Source: Acetobacter ghanensis (GTDB lineage Bacteria > Pseudomonadota > Alphaproteobacteria > Acetobacterales > Acetobacteraceae). Taken from it: a stretch of DNA of 64,000 nt. Within the stretch, counting starts at the first letter, position 1. Every line of letters begins with the position of its first letter. The position numbers and the translations under genes were made by a program. Shown here piece after piece: positions 36,145 to 45,571 of this stretch. The notes beneath the pieces are model-generated. The model was not told the DNA's origin. It was given only the letters and a program-made list of their open reading frames with translations, and did not search any database. Where the stretch lies: the NCBI RefSeq assembly GCF_001499675.1, contig NZ_LN609302.1:1277896-1341895 (forward strand), written 5' to 3'.

Positions 36145-37428
36145 TCAGGATGCGGTTTCGTCCATTTTTGCGGTTTTGGGCAGTGTCAGCGCGGTTGTCA
36201 GCGTGGCCAGAGCACAGGCGGACACATACCATGCAAACCAGTTTTCATGCCCGATATGCTTGCACCACAGGGCAATATACTCGGTTGTTCCGCCAAAAAT
36301 GGAGACTGTCAGCGCGTAGGGCAGGGCGACCCCCAATGCGCGAATACGGGTGGGGAAAAGCTCAGCCTTAACAATGGCATTGATGGAGGTGTAACCCGAG
36401 GCCACAAACAGGGCCAGAACAATAAGCCCGAAGGCCATCCAGCCCGATGTAGCGTGGGAGAGGGCGGTAAGGAGCGGTACGGTGCCAAGGCTTGCCCCCA
36501 CGCCAAAAAACAGTAGCAGGGGCTTGCGTCCGACCCGGTCAGATACCGCGCCAAACAGCGGTTGCATGGCGGCGAATACAAACAGGCTTGCAGCCGAAAT
36601 GAGAGTGGCAGTCTCCTTTGGAAAACCAAGGGAGTTGGCAAGGTATTTCTGCATGTAAATTGTGTAGGTGTAAAAGGCGACCGTTCCGCCAAGCGTCAAC
36701 CCGCAAACCCTCAGGACGGAGGGCCAATGCTGGAGCATGACGCGCACGCCGCCTTTTGTCTGCTTTTTGCTGGTGCTCTCAAAGCTTTCGCTCTCAGCCA
36801 TCTGGCGACGGAGCCAGAAAACCAGTACCGCGCCGCCCGCCCCGATAAAGAAGGGAATACGCCAGCCCCATGCGGCAATCTGCTCTGGTGTCAGCAACGC
36901 ATATTGCATGACTAGCAGCACGCACAGCGCAAGCAGTTGGCCCATGACCAGAGTGACATACAGGAAACCGGACCAGAAGCCGCGGTGCTGTGGGGTGGAG
37001 ACTTCGGCCAGATAGGTGGCGGAGGCACCATATTCTCCACCAAGGCTTAACCCCTGCACCAGCCGGGCCAGGACCAGTATGACCGGGGCAACAACGCCGA
37101 TCTGCTCGTAAGTGGGGCAAACCGCAATGGCCAGAGACCCCACGCACATAGCCAGAACCGAAAAGGTAAGCGCCTTGCGCCGTCCGTACCGGTCAGCCGC
37201 CATGCCCAAGAGCCACCCACCAATGGGACGCATAAAAAAACCAACGGCAAACACGGCGGCAGCGTTCAGCAACTCGGCTGTGGGGCTGCCATGCGGGAAA
37301 AACGCATGGGCAAAGTAAATGGTAAAGGAAGAATAAACGTACCAGTCAAAATATTCGAGCAGGTTCCCGGCAGACCCTGCCAGAATACCACGAATGCGTT
37401 GTGCCGTGTTCAAGCTGTGCTTCTCCAC
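36145..37428 (-). CDS. MFS metabolite:proton symporter (MHS family, KgtP/ProP/ShiA-like)
   Basis: This is a 12-helix major facilitator of the metabolite:H+ symporter family, which imports organic acids or osmolytes. The 427 residues begin with the family hallmark GNLLEYFDWYVYSSF, followed by RPIGGWLLGMAADRYGRRKAL, the loop 2-3 motif, and its repeat GAVSDRVGRKPLL in the second half. The best guess is an alpha-ketoglutarate permease-like carrier, but substrate cannot be read from sequence. It is divergent from rmuC across a 180-base region containing a strong palindrome (37442-37463). Confidence 0.9.
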   Translation of the reverse strand: MEKHSLNTAQRIRGILAGSAGNLLEYFDWYVYSSFTIYFAHAFFPHGSPTAELLNAAAVFAVGFFMRPIGGWLLGMAADRYGRRKALTFSVLAMCVGSLAIAVCPTYEQIGVVAPVILVLARLVQGLSLGGEYGASATYLAEVSTPQHRGFWSGFLYVTLVMGQLLALCVLLVMQYALLTPEQIAAWGWRIPFFIGAGGAVLVFWLRRQMAESESFESTSKKQTKGGVRVMLQHWPSVLRVCGLTLGGTVAFYTYTIYMQKYLANSLGFPKETATLISAASLFVFAAMQPLFGAVSDRVGRKPLLLFFGVGASLGTVPLLTALSHATSGWMAFGLIVLALFVASGYTSINAIVKAELFPTRIRALGVALPYALTVSIFGGTTEYIALWCKHIGHENWFAWYVSACALATLTTALTLPKTAKMDETAS

Positions 37429-37441
37429 TCTTGGGCTTTTT

Positions 37442-37463
37442 TGTCATGTTCATGAACAGGACA
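37442..37463. promoter_or_regulatory. Palindromic operator-like site upstream of the MFS gene
   Basis: A 22-base palindrome with a single mismatched pair surrounds the perfect 12-bp core TGTTCATGAACA (37447-37458). It begins 14 bases upstream of the MFS start codon. Size and symmetry fit a dimeric repressor site. A second pair, CGTCAT (37514-37519) and ATGACG (37525-37530), lies nearer rmuC. Confidence 0.45.
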
Positions 37464-37608
37464 CCGAGGGCAAGGGTAGTATCATTACGGACACGATCTT
37501 GTCATTACGTTCTCGTCATGAGGAATGACGTATGGTTGCGCGGGTTTTTGTTCAAAAACAAAGCTCAGAGGCGCTTGCTCTTGGTGTAAACATAAGACAC
37601 AACAGGGC

Positions 37609-38880
37609 ATGAGTTCTGTAATTGTTCTTGTGTGTGTCGCAGTCTCGGCCCTTCTGATGGGGGGGCTGCTGGCCTATACCTTGCGTAGACCCGCGCCAAA
37701 GGGGGCAGATAGTGATCTGCTGGCGCGCCTGTATGTTATGATGGAGCGTGAGGCGGCCGCTGCCCGTGCTGATTCGTCCGCCCAGAGAAGCGCGATGATC
37801 GAGATGGAGCGCGCGTTTGGTGACCGTCTGGAGCGTATGCGGGCCGAACTGTCGGAGCAGTTGGGTAGCTTGTCGGGCGGTCTGGGGCGGGAGCAGGCAG
37901 AGGCGCGGGCGGCGCAGGCAGAGGCCTTGCGGAACATGGCGGAAGCATCCGCCCAGCAGTTGGCCGCAATCCGCCACGCAGTAACCGAGCAACTGCACGA
38001 GGCCGTGGAACGGCAGATGCACTCATCGTTCCAGCGCGTGCTGGAGCAATTTACCGCCATGCAAAAGGCCATGGGCGAAGTGCGGGCCATGACGGCGCAG
38101 ATCAGCGACCTCAAACGCCTGTTTAGCAATGTCAAAACACGGGGTGGTTGGGGGGAGGCGCAGCTTCGCGCCATTCTGGACGATGTACTGCCTCCGGGAA
38201 CATATGAAAGCAATGTAAGGCTGGGGCCGGGGAACGATGTGGTGGAGTTTGCCATTCGTATGCCGGTCAAAACCGAAACACCGCCCCTTATGCCCGTGGA
38301 CAGCAAATTCCCGACCGAAGCATATGAAAAACTGCTGAACGCCGCAGAGGAAGGAGACACGGTTGCAGAAAAGGCCGCACGTAAATCGCTGGAAAACACG
38401 GTGCGCTCGGAAGCCCGTAAAATTGCCACCAAATACATCCAGCCTCCCGCAACTGTTGAATTTGCCGTGCTTTATCTGCCAACGGATGGACTCTACACTG
38501 AGGTCGCCCGCATTCCGGGGTTGATAGATGATGTGGGGCGGCAGTTTAGGGTTATGGTCATGGGGCCAGCCCTTATGCCCGCCATGCTGCGCACCATTCA
38601 TCTGGGTTATGTAACCCTCGCGCTGGAAGAACGGACGGAAAGCATTGCACGCCTGCTGGGAGCTACACGGCAGGAGATGTTGAAAATGGATGGAGTGCTA
38701 GACAAGCTGGCGCGGAATGCTCAGGCTATGTCCTTCTCCATTGAAGAGGCGAGACGGCGCACCAGAGTGGTCACACGCAGGCTTAAGGAGCTTGATAATC
38801 CAGTCGGCGCCGAGGACGAAGGCGAAGAGTCTGAAATTGAATTTAGTGGCCATGCGAAGGGTAGCACTGCAACAGGGTAG
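37609..38880 (+). CDS. rmuC: DNA recombination protein RmuC
   Basis: RmuC limits rearrangements at inverted repeats and carries a nuclease-related fold. The 423-residue protein has an N-terminal membrane helix (about 3-22), a long coiled coil rich in Glu, Ala and Gln (about 30-150), and the C-terminal RmuC domain. That domain is marked by RGGWGEAQLRAILDDVLP, MPVDSKFPTEAYE and TDGLYTEVAR. ATG 37609 gives the normal start with the membrane helix; the earlier open frame is without support. Confidence 0.94.
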   Translation: MSSVIVLVCVAVSALLMGGLLAYTLRRPAPKGADSDLLARLYVMMEREAAAARADSSAQRSAMIEMERAFGDRLERMRAELSEQLGSLSGGLGREQAEARAAQAEALRNMAEASAQQLAAIRHAVTEQLHEAVERQMHSSFQRVLEQFTAMQKAMGEVRAMTAQISDLKRLFSNVKTRGGWGEAQLRAILDDVLPPGTYESNVRLGPGNDVVEFAIRMPVKTETPPLMPVDSKFPTEAYEKLLNAAEEGDTVAEKAARKSLENTVRSEARKIATKYIQPPATVEFAVLYLPTDGLYTEVARIPGLIDDVGRQFRVMVMGPALMPAMLRTIHLGYVTLALEERTESIARLLGATRQEMLKMDGVLDKLARNAQAMSFSIEEARRRTRVVTRRLKELDNPVGAEDEGEESEIEFSGHAKGSTATG

Positions 38881-38901
38881 AACACGAACACGAGGGCAGG
38901 T

Positions 38902-39615
38902 ATGGCTGAAGACGATACGCTCCCCCCTTTTCTGGAAGGGCGGACGGTTCTCCTTATTGAAGATGACGGCAGAATTGCCGAAGAAATTGTAGGAGAACTG
39001 ACAGGTCGCGGTTTTAACGTCCACCATGAGGAAACCGGCAATGCCGGGCTGGAAGCAGCCCTGAAGGGCGAGGCTGATGTTATGGTGGTGGACCGGCTTC
39101 TGCCGGGGTGCGATGGCCTGTCTGTTATAGAGGCCATGCGTCAGCAGGGGATTCGTGTGCCTGTGCTGGTTCTTTCTGCCCTGTCCGCGGTGGATGACCG
39201 CGTAACGGGGCTGAAGGCTGGCGGGGATGACTACCTTACCAAGCCGTTTGCCATGGAAGAACTGGTCGCACGGATTGAGGCTCTGCTCAGGCGGCCGGAT
39301 GATACGCGCAATACTAAGCTGCGTGCTGGCCCGCTGGAAATGGATCTGATCGAACGGCGTGTCTGGCGAGATGGGCGCGAGGTTGACCTGCTGCCCCGGG
39401 AGTTCAGGCTGCTGGAATACCTCATGCGCAGGCCCGGTCAGGTGCTGACACGGTCCATGCTGCTGGAGGATGTGTGGCAGTACCGCTTTATCCCCCGTAC
39501 CAATCTGGTTGATGTGCATATTGGAAAACTGCGCAGAAAAGTGGATGCGCCGGGCGAGGAGCCGCTGATCCAGAGCATTCGAGGCACAGGGTTCCAACTG
39601 CGTGTTTCTGACTGA
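38902..39615 (+). CDS. OmpR-family response regulator
   Basis: The 237-residue two-component regulator has a receiver domain with acidic pocket Glu20-Asp21-Asp22, phosphoacceptor Asp64 (MVVDRLLPG), Ser92 and Lys114 (LTKPF). A winged-helix DNA-binding domain of the OmpR/PhoB type follows (about 140-235, with NLVDVHIGKLRRK and IRGTGFQL). It overlaps the histidine kinase start by 14 bases. The RND pump operon begins after the kinase, so control of that pump is a reasonable inference, not proven. Confidence 0.93.
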   Translation: MAEDDTLPPFLEGRTVLLIEDDGRIAEEIVGELTGRGFNVHHEETGNAGLEAALKGEADVMVVDRLLPGCDGLSVIEAMRQQGIRVPVLVLSALSAVDDRVTGLKAGGDDYLTKPFAMEELVARIEALLRRPDDTRNTKLRAGPLEMDLIERRVWRDGREVDLLPREFRLLEYLMRRPGQVLTRSMLLEDVWQYRFIPRTNLVDVHIGKLRRKVDAPGEEPLIQSIRGTGFQLRVSD

Positions 39616-40975
39616 GGTTTTTCGGACTGCCACGTTCCGCATCACCCTGATGGCGCTGGCCGCAATGGCTGGCGTTATGCTGATGCAGTTCGGGCTGGTT
39701 TATGCCCAGATGGAAGCCGTGGAATCCCGCCGCTCGACGGAACTGCTGCAAGGGGAGGCGGAATTGCTGGCCCAGATGTCTCCCGAGCATCTGGAGTATG
39801 TTATTCGCCGGCGCGCAACGGATGACCTGCGGTTGATTATTAACAGCGCGGGGTTGTTTGATGCGGGGCACGCGCTTATTGCTGGGGACCTGCATACATG
39901 GCCCCATGGGCTGAGGGCCGACGGTAAACCGCACAACATCGAGATATATCCCGAAGAAGGGGCAGCCTACCCGCTGCGACTACTGGCCGTAACCTTGCCA
40001 GACCACACCATTCTGGTGCTGGGGCGCAGTTTTCATCTGTTGGCGGAGCAAAAGCTCATGCTCCGCCATGCCATGCTGGTGGCAGCAGTTCCAACCTTTT
40101 TGTTCGCGTTGTTTCTTGGGGTTGCGCTCAGTCATCGGGCGTTGTCCCGAGTGAAGGAGATGCACGAGGCCATAGACCGTATTATGGCGGGGGACATTCA
40201 CGAACGCCTGCCCGCCAACAGGGAGCGGGATGATCTGGAGCGGCTGGCGGGAAGCGTGAATCGTATGCTTGACCGGCTAGAACATCTGATGGACGGAATG
40301 CGCGCAGTGGGGAACGATATTGCGCATGATCTGCGCACACCGCTGTCACGCGTAAGGGCAAAGCTGGAGCGTGCGCAGTCGGGGGAGCGGGACCCCGAGC
40401 AACTGGAAGCCGCCATAGGGCGGGCGGTGGATGATCTGGACCAGTGCCTTGGTATTATTACCGCGTTGCTGCGCATTGCGGAAATAGAGAACAGCCGCCG
40501 TATGGCAGGCTTTGCGCAGGTCAGACTGCGCGAGTTAATGGACGATGTGTTCGACCTTTACGAACCCATTGCCGAAATGGAGAGCAAAAAACTACAGGCT
40601 CTTCCGTGTGTTGCGGAAGGACTTGTATGGGGGGACCGGCACCTTCTGATCGAACTTCTGGCCAATCTGGTTGATAATGCTATCAAATTCACCCCCGAAG
40701 GCGGTAGTATCGTAATGGATGTGCAACAAACAGACGATGCGGTTATGCTGGTCGTTACAGATACGGGTACGGGTATTGCCCCCGAGGAGAGGCAGAGTGT
40801 GCTGTCCCGGTTCTACCGCTCGGACAAGAGCCGGCATGTGCCGGGGAGCGGTCTGGGGCTAAGTCTTGTTTGCGCCATTGCTCATTTGCATGATGCAGAC
40901 GTCAACATCGAGAGCGGCCCCGATGGTCGGGGGACGCGCTTTAGCATTGCTTTTCCGGCTTTGGCTTTGGCCTAG
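39602..40975 (+). CDS. Two-component sensor histidine kinase
   Basis: The 457-residue kinase has two membrane helices (about 15-35 and 158-178) enclosing a periplasmic sensor of about 120 residues, then a HAMP domain (about 179-232). The dimerisation box GNDIAHDLRTPLSR carries the phosphorylated His242. The ATP-binding domain has ELLANLVDNAIKFTP (N box, about 351-365), DTGTGIAP (387-394) and GSGLGLSL. It starts at a GTG inside the response regulator gene (14-base overlap), so the pair is translationally coupled. The signal is unknown; position suggests an envelope or drug-stress signal. Confidence 0.93.
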   Translation: MFLTEVFRTATFRITLMALAAMAGVMLMQFGLVYAQMEAVESRRSTELLQGEAELLAQMSPEHLEYVIRRRATDDLRLIINSAGLFDAGHALIAGDLHTWPHGLRADGKPHNIEIYPEEGAAYPLRLLAVTLPDHTILVLGRSFHLLAEQKLMLRHAMLVAAVPTFLFALFLGVALSHRALSRVKEMHEAIDRIMAGDIHERLPANRERDDLERLAGSVNRMLDRLEHLMDGMRAVGNDIAHDLRTPLSRVRAKLERAQSGERDPEQLEAAIGRAVDDLDQCLGIITALLRIAEIENSRRMAGFAQVRLRELMDDVFDLYEPIAEMESKKLQALPCVAEGLVWGDRHLLIELLANLVDNAIKFTPEGGSIVMDVQQTDDAVMLVVTDTGTGIAPEERQSVLSRFYRSDKSRHVPGSGLGLSLVCAIAHLHDADVNIESGPDGRGTRFSIAFPALALA

Positions 40976-41093
40976 AGTAATGTTTGTAAAGATAATGTCA
41001 CAAGCGGGAGAAAGATGTGCGGGTATCTACTGGCAAAATGACGACCATTTCCAGAATGATTGCCGGGCCCGTTGTTAGCCAAGGGCACGGCGC

Positions 41094-44000
41094 ATGAACC
41101 AGATTGTTCTTATAGCACTTAAAAAGCCGTACACTTTTGTTGTGCTATCCATCCTGATTCTTGTTTTTGGAATTAAGGGTATCTTTTCCACCCCCACAGA
41201 CGTTTTCCCCAGTATCCGCATCCCGGTTGTGGCTGTTATCTGGCAATATACGGGGCTTATGCCCGAGGATATGTCGGGCCGTGTGGTCTATTATTACGAG
41301 CGCGCACTGACTGCGACCGTCAATAATATCGAACACATAGAAAGCCAGTCCTATTACGGGCGCGGGATTGTCAAAATCTTTTTCCAGCCCGGAACGAACA
41401 CAGCGGTTGCACAGACGCAGATTACCTCCGTCTCCCAGACCGTTATCAAGCAGATGCCAACAGGGTCCACGCCGCCACTTGTGCTGGCGTATGACGCATC
41501 CTCCGTGCCGGTTATTACGTTGCAGGTTGCGTCCACCTCCATGACGGCGTCCGAAATTTACGACATGTCGTCCAACCTCATCCGTCCCGCGCTGGTGTCC
41601 GTGGCGGGGGCGGCTATTCCCAACCCGTATGGGGGTAAGCCGGGCAACGTTATGGTGGATCTGGACCCGGTCAAGCTGTTGGCGCACAGCCTTTCTCCGG
41701 TGGATGTCTCCCGTGCGTTGAACAGCCAGAACATTGTGTTGCCGGCGGGGGATCAGCGCATTGGACCATTTGACTGGATGGTGCAGACCAACGCCGCCCC
41801 GCGTGAGCTGGATGAACTGAACGATATTCCCATCAAGCAGGTTGGGCACGCCGTGGTCCGCCTGCGCGATGTGGCGTGGGTGCATCAGGGTGGCCCGCCC
41901 CAGACCAACCTTGTGCTGGTCAAAGGGCAGCAGGGCGTTCTGATTGTGGTCATGAAGAGTGGGGATGCCTCCACACTGGATGTGGTGGCAGGCATTAAAA
42001 AGCTCTTGCCCGGCATTGTGCAGACGCTCCCGCCCGGTGTGAGCATCCGTGTGCTGAATGATGCCTCCACCTTTGTGAAGGAATCCGTGCAGGACGTGGT
42101 GCGGGAAATGATAACCGCCGCCTTCCTGACCGGGCTGGTGGTGCTGTTGTTCCTCGGGTCGTGGCGGTCCACGGTTATTATTGCCACGTCCATCCCGCTG
42201 GCCATGCTGTGTTCGATTATCGGTCTGGGCTGGGCTGGGCAGACCATCAATGTGATGACTCTTGGCGGTCTGGCGCTGGCCGTTGGTATTTTGGTGGATG
42301 ATGCCACCGTTATGATCGAAAACATTGATGCGCATCTGGAGATGGAAAAGGATCTGGAGACGGCCATTGTGGACGCGGCCAACCAGATTGTTATTCCAAC
42401 ATTTGTCTCCACCTTGTGTATCTGCATTGTGTGGATGCCACTGTTCCAGCTTACGGGTGTTGCTGGCTGGCTGTTCATGCCTATGGCCGAAGCCATTATT
42501 TTTGCCATGATGGCGTCGTTCATTCTCTCTCGCACATTGGTGCCGACCATGGCCAAGTACATGCTGGCGGCGCAGGTGGCGGCCCATGCGCATGGACCAC
42601 AGGAACCGCGCACAATTTTTGGCCGCTTCCAACGCGCCTTCGAGCGGGGGTTCGAGAATTTTCGGCATCGTTACCATGCTCTGCTCAATTACCTGATCGA
42701 GGTGCGGAGCACCTTTATTCCGGTGTTTGTGCTGTGCTCGCTAGGGTCACTCGGGCTGCTGTTTTTTGTCGGGCAGAACTTTTTTCCAGAGGTGGATTCA
42801 GACGTTATTGCCCTGCATATGCGTGCGCCTGTTGGTACACGTCTGGAGGAAGCGGGAAAAATTTCTCAACTGGTGGATACTGAAGTTGAGCGCACTCTGC
42901 CCGGGCAGGTGGAGGGAATGGTCAATAACTGCGGTCTGGCGTTCAGTCCGCTCAATATGGCTTATATTCCCACGCCAACTGTTGGCACGCAGGATTGCGA
43001 TATTACCATCTCGCTCAAAAACGAGGCTGCGCCCGTTGCGGAATATCGGCGTTTGTTGCGCCACAACCTGAATGAGAAGTTCCCCGGCACACAGTTCTCC
43101 TTCCTGCCGGGGGATCTGACGGCCAAAATCCTGAACTTTGGTCTGCCATCCCCGATTGATGTGCAGGTGGTCGGGCGTGACCTGCCAGCCAACTTCCGCT
43201 TTGCCAACCGTATTGCAGAACGGCTGCGGCATGTGACCGGCCTGACCGATATTTCGGTGCAGGAACCCATGACCACGCCAACCCTGCGTGTGAATGCACG
43301 CCGCATGTACGCGCTGGGGACTGGCATTCGCGAGGCGGACGTGGCCGATAACGTGCTGGTCTCACTCTCGGGGAGTTCTCAGGTCGGACAGGTTTACTGG
43401 CTGGATACAAAAACCGGGGTCTCGCATCTGATCGACATCCAGACCCCGGCCTCGTTCCTCCAGACCATGAATGATCTGGAAATTACCCCGATCGACAAGG
43501 GTGATGGCAATCCGAGCGGGCAGACACCCCAGATTCTTGGGGGGCTGAGCCAGATTGAGCAGGTCGGCACACCAGCCGAAGTTGCGCATTACAACATCAT
43601 GCCCGTGTTTGATATTTATGCTTCGAATGAGGGGATTGATCTGGGAACAGTCTCACGCGAGGTCGAGCGGATTGTGGATGAACTCCGGCCGGATCTGCCG
43701 CGCGGGTCATCCCTTGCGGTCCGTGGGCAGGCGGTCACCATGAACAGCGCCTATGTGCAGTTGCTGGCAGGGTTGGCTATGTCTGTTCTGCTTGTTTACC
43801 TGCTGATTGTGGTCAACTTTCAGTCTTGGCTGGACCCGTTCATTATTATTACGGCCCTGCCCGGAGCGCTGGCGGGGATCGCATGGAGCCTGTTCCTTAC
43901 GCATACAACCCTGTCTGTTCCTGCCCTTACGGGGGCGATCATGTGCATGGGTACGGCCACAGCCAATGCCATTCTGGTTGTAGCATTTGCGCGTGAGAGG

Positions 44001-44267
44001 CTGGATGTGCATGGAGATGCCATTAAGGCTGCTCTGGAAGCCGGGTTTGAGCGTATTCGCCCGGTTATGATGACGGCGTCCGCCATGATTATTGGCATGT
44101 TGCCTATGTCCCTAAGTAATTCGCAAAATGCGCCGTTGGGTAAGGCGGTTATGGGGGGGCTGCTGGTGGCTACAGTGGCGACCCTGCTGTTTGTTCCCTG
44201 CGTGTTTGCGCTACTGCACAACAAAAAAGAACTGCCGACGACAAAAGAAGAGGAAGCTGGCGTATGA
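41094..44267 (+). CDS. RND efflux pump inner-membrane permease
   Basis: This proton-driven RND transporter of 1057 residues has the standard 12-helix plan with two large periplasmic loops. Helix 4 carries the proton-relay acids in GILVDDATVMIEN. The lysine that AcrB has in helix 10 (in AKNAIL) is Ala here (TATANAILVVAFARE), so the relay differs from AcrB-type pumps and is closer to other RND branches. It is the first gene of a permease-adaptor-outer-membrane operon, overlapping the adaptor by four bases. The 118 bases before it hold no clear promoter, and the sensor kinase ends just upstream. Confidence 0.93.
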   Translation: MNQIVLIALKKPYTFVVLSILILVFGIKGIFSTPTDVFPSIRIPVVAVIWQYTGLMPEDMSGRVVYYYERALTATVNNIEHIESQSYYGRGIVKIFFQPGTNTAVAQTQITSVSQTVIKQMPTGSTPPLVLAYDASSVPVITLQVASTSMTASEIYDMSSNLIRPALVSVAGAAIPNPYGGKPGNVMVDLDPVKLLAHSLSPVDVSRALNSQNIVLPAGDQRIGPFDWMVQTNAAPRELDELNDIPIKQVGHAVVRLRDVAWVHQGGPPQTNLVLVKGQQGVLIVVMKSGDASTLDVVAGIKKLLPGIVQTLPPGVSIRVLNDASTFVKESVQDVVREMITAAFLTGLVVLLFLGSWRSTVIIATSIPLAMLCSIIGLGWAGQTINVMTLGGLALAVGILVDDATVMIENIDAHLEMEKDLETAIVDAANQIVIPTFVSTLCICIVWMPLFQLTGVAGWLFMPMAEAIIFAMMASFILSRTLVPTMAKYMLAAQVAAHAHGPQEPRTIFGRFQRAFERGFENFRHRYHALLNYLIEVRSTFIPVFVLCSLGSLGLLFFVGQNFFPEVDSDVIALHMRAPVGTRLEEAGKISQLVDTEVERTLPGQVEGMVNNCGLAFSPLNMAYIPTPTVGTQDCDITISLKNEAAPVAEYRRLLRHNLNEKFPGTQFSFLPGDLTAKILNFGLPSPIDVQVVGRDLPANFRFANRIAERLRHVTGLTDISVQEPMTTPTLRVNARRMYALGTGIREADVADNVLVSLSGSSQVGQVYWLDTKTGVSHLIDIQTPASFLQTMNDLEITPIDKGDGNPSGQTPQILGGLSQIEQVGTPAEVAHYNIMPVFDIYASNEGIDLGTVSREVERIVDELRPDLPRGSSLAVRGQAVTMNSAYVQLLAGLAMSVLLVYLLIVVNFQSWLDPFIIITALPGALAGIAWSLFLTHTTLSVPALTGAIMCMGTATANAILVVAFARERLDVHGDAIKAALEAGFERIRPVMMTASAMIIGMLPMSLSNSQNAPLGKAVMGGLLVATVATLLFVPCVFALLHNKKELPTTKEEEAGV

Positions 44268-45571
44268 CCCCGGAACACGACAATACGGGTGGCGTGGACG
44301 CCAAAGCCACGGCATCCGCTCGTAAAAGAAGAATGGGGTTTGCTATTGTCGCTGGTGTGGCAGGCTTCCTTGTTATTATGGGTCTTGTGCAAAGGCATTC
44401 GGCCTATGTGCAACTGGCGCAGGAAACGGCGAATGACGCCGTGCCCGTTGTGCAGGTTATTTATCCGCAGCATGGGCCAGACGAACGCGAGCTGTCCCTG
44501 CCAGCCAATATCGCGGCATGGTATCAGGCTCCGATTTATGCGCAGGTCTCTGGCTACGTAAAAATGTGGTACAAGGACTTTGGCGCGCGCGTTAAAGCTG
44601 GCGACGTGCTGGCCGAAATTGATACGCCCGGACTGGATGCGCAATATGCCGCCGCCAAGGCCAATTATAACGTGGCGGTAGCGCGCTATAAACTGGCGCA
44701 GATCACGGCGCGGCGCTGGAAGGCATTGCAGGGAACACAGGCTGTTTCCCAGCAGGAGGTGGACGTGCAGGCCGCCAATGCCGAGGCCGAAAAAGCACAG
44801 GTTGAGGCGGCCCAGCATGATGTTGAGCGTTATGCCGCTCTTGAAGGCTTCAAAAAAATTGTCGCCCCTTTTGATGGCATCGTAACGTCCCGTATGGCTG
44901 ATGTGGGCGATTACGTTAACGCAGGGCGGGGAGACGTGGACTCACGCGGGAACGCCACGGAACTGTTTAGTGTGGCGGATGTTCATGCCATGCGTGTGTT
45001 TGTGGCTGTTCCGCAGGATTATGCGGACATTATCTCACCCCGTTTGCAGGCCAATCTGGTTGTGCCCCAGTACCCCGAACGCACGTTTAAGGCCCGTTTT
45101 CTGGCCACGGCCACGGCCTTCAACCCCAATACGCGTACTGTGACAACCGAGCTGGTGCTGGACAACAAGAGCGGGGAGCTGTGGCCCAACTCCTATGCAA
45201 CAGCCACGTTCCGCGCGCCCGCCGACCCAGACCAGCTTATTCTGCCTGAAGGGGCTATTGTTTTCAGGCAGGAGGGTACGCAGGTCGCTCTGGTGGATGA
45301 CAGCAACCATGTGCATCTGGTCAATGTGGCTCTGGGGCGTGACTTGGGGACCACTGTTGAGGTGCAGCGCGGGGTCAAAAAAACCGACAGAGTAATCAAT
45401 AACCCTTCTGCTGGCCTGCTGGACGGGCAGTTGGTGCGTATTGTTAAAGGGACACCGGGTTACAACGTACCACCAGTTGCTCCCAAAAAAGCAGAAGACA
45501 CCAGCAAGGACGATACGCGCGCCATGCCCGAAGATAACCGGCCCATGCCGGAATCCGGGGGACGCCAATGA
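44264..45571 (+). CDS. RND efflux periplasmic adaptor (membrane fusion protein)
   Basis: The 435-residue adaptor connects the permease to the outer-membrane channel. It has one N-terminal membrane helix (about 23-45), a lipoyl-like half motif (SGYVKMWYKDFGARVKAGDVLAEIDTPGLD), a helical hairpin of about 70 residues and a matching second half motif (APFDGIVTSRMADVGDYV). A beta-barrel domain and a charged, Pro/Asp-rich tail follow. Start and stop overlap both neighbours by four bases (ATGA). Confidence 0.93.
   Translation: MTPEHDNTGGVDAKATASARKRRMGFAIVAGVAGFLVIMGLVQRHSAYVQLAQETANDAVPVVQVIYPQHGPDERELSLPANIAAWYQAPIYAQVSGYVKMWYKDFGARVKAGDVLAEIDTPGLDAQYAAAKANYNVAVARYKLAQITARRWKALQGTQAVSQQEVDVQAANAEAEKAQVEAAQHDVERYAALEGFKKIVAPFDGIVTSRMADVGDYVNAGRGDVDSRGNATELFSVADVHAMRVFVAVPQDYADIISPRLQANLVVPQYPERTFKARFLATATAFNPNTRTVTTELVLDNKSGELWPNSYATATFRAPADPDQLILPEGAIVFRQEGTQVALVDDSNHVHLVNVALGRDLGTTVEVQRGVKKTDRVINNPSAGLLDGQLVRIVKGTPGYNVPPVAPKKAEDTSKDDTRAMPEDNRPMPESGGRQ

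Noticed and set aside
40976-41093. Short frames between the sensor kinase and the RND permease, one ending in an ATGA overlap with the permease start
   Set aside because: About 20-32 codons, no convincing ribosome site or conserved feature. A leader peptide is possible but unsupported.
41145-42677. 510-codon minus-strand open frame opposite the RND permease
   Set aside because: His/Gly/Asn-rich shadow of a certain gene.
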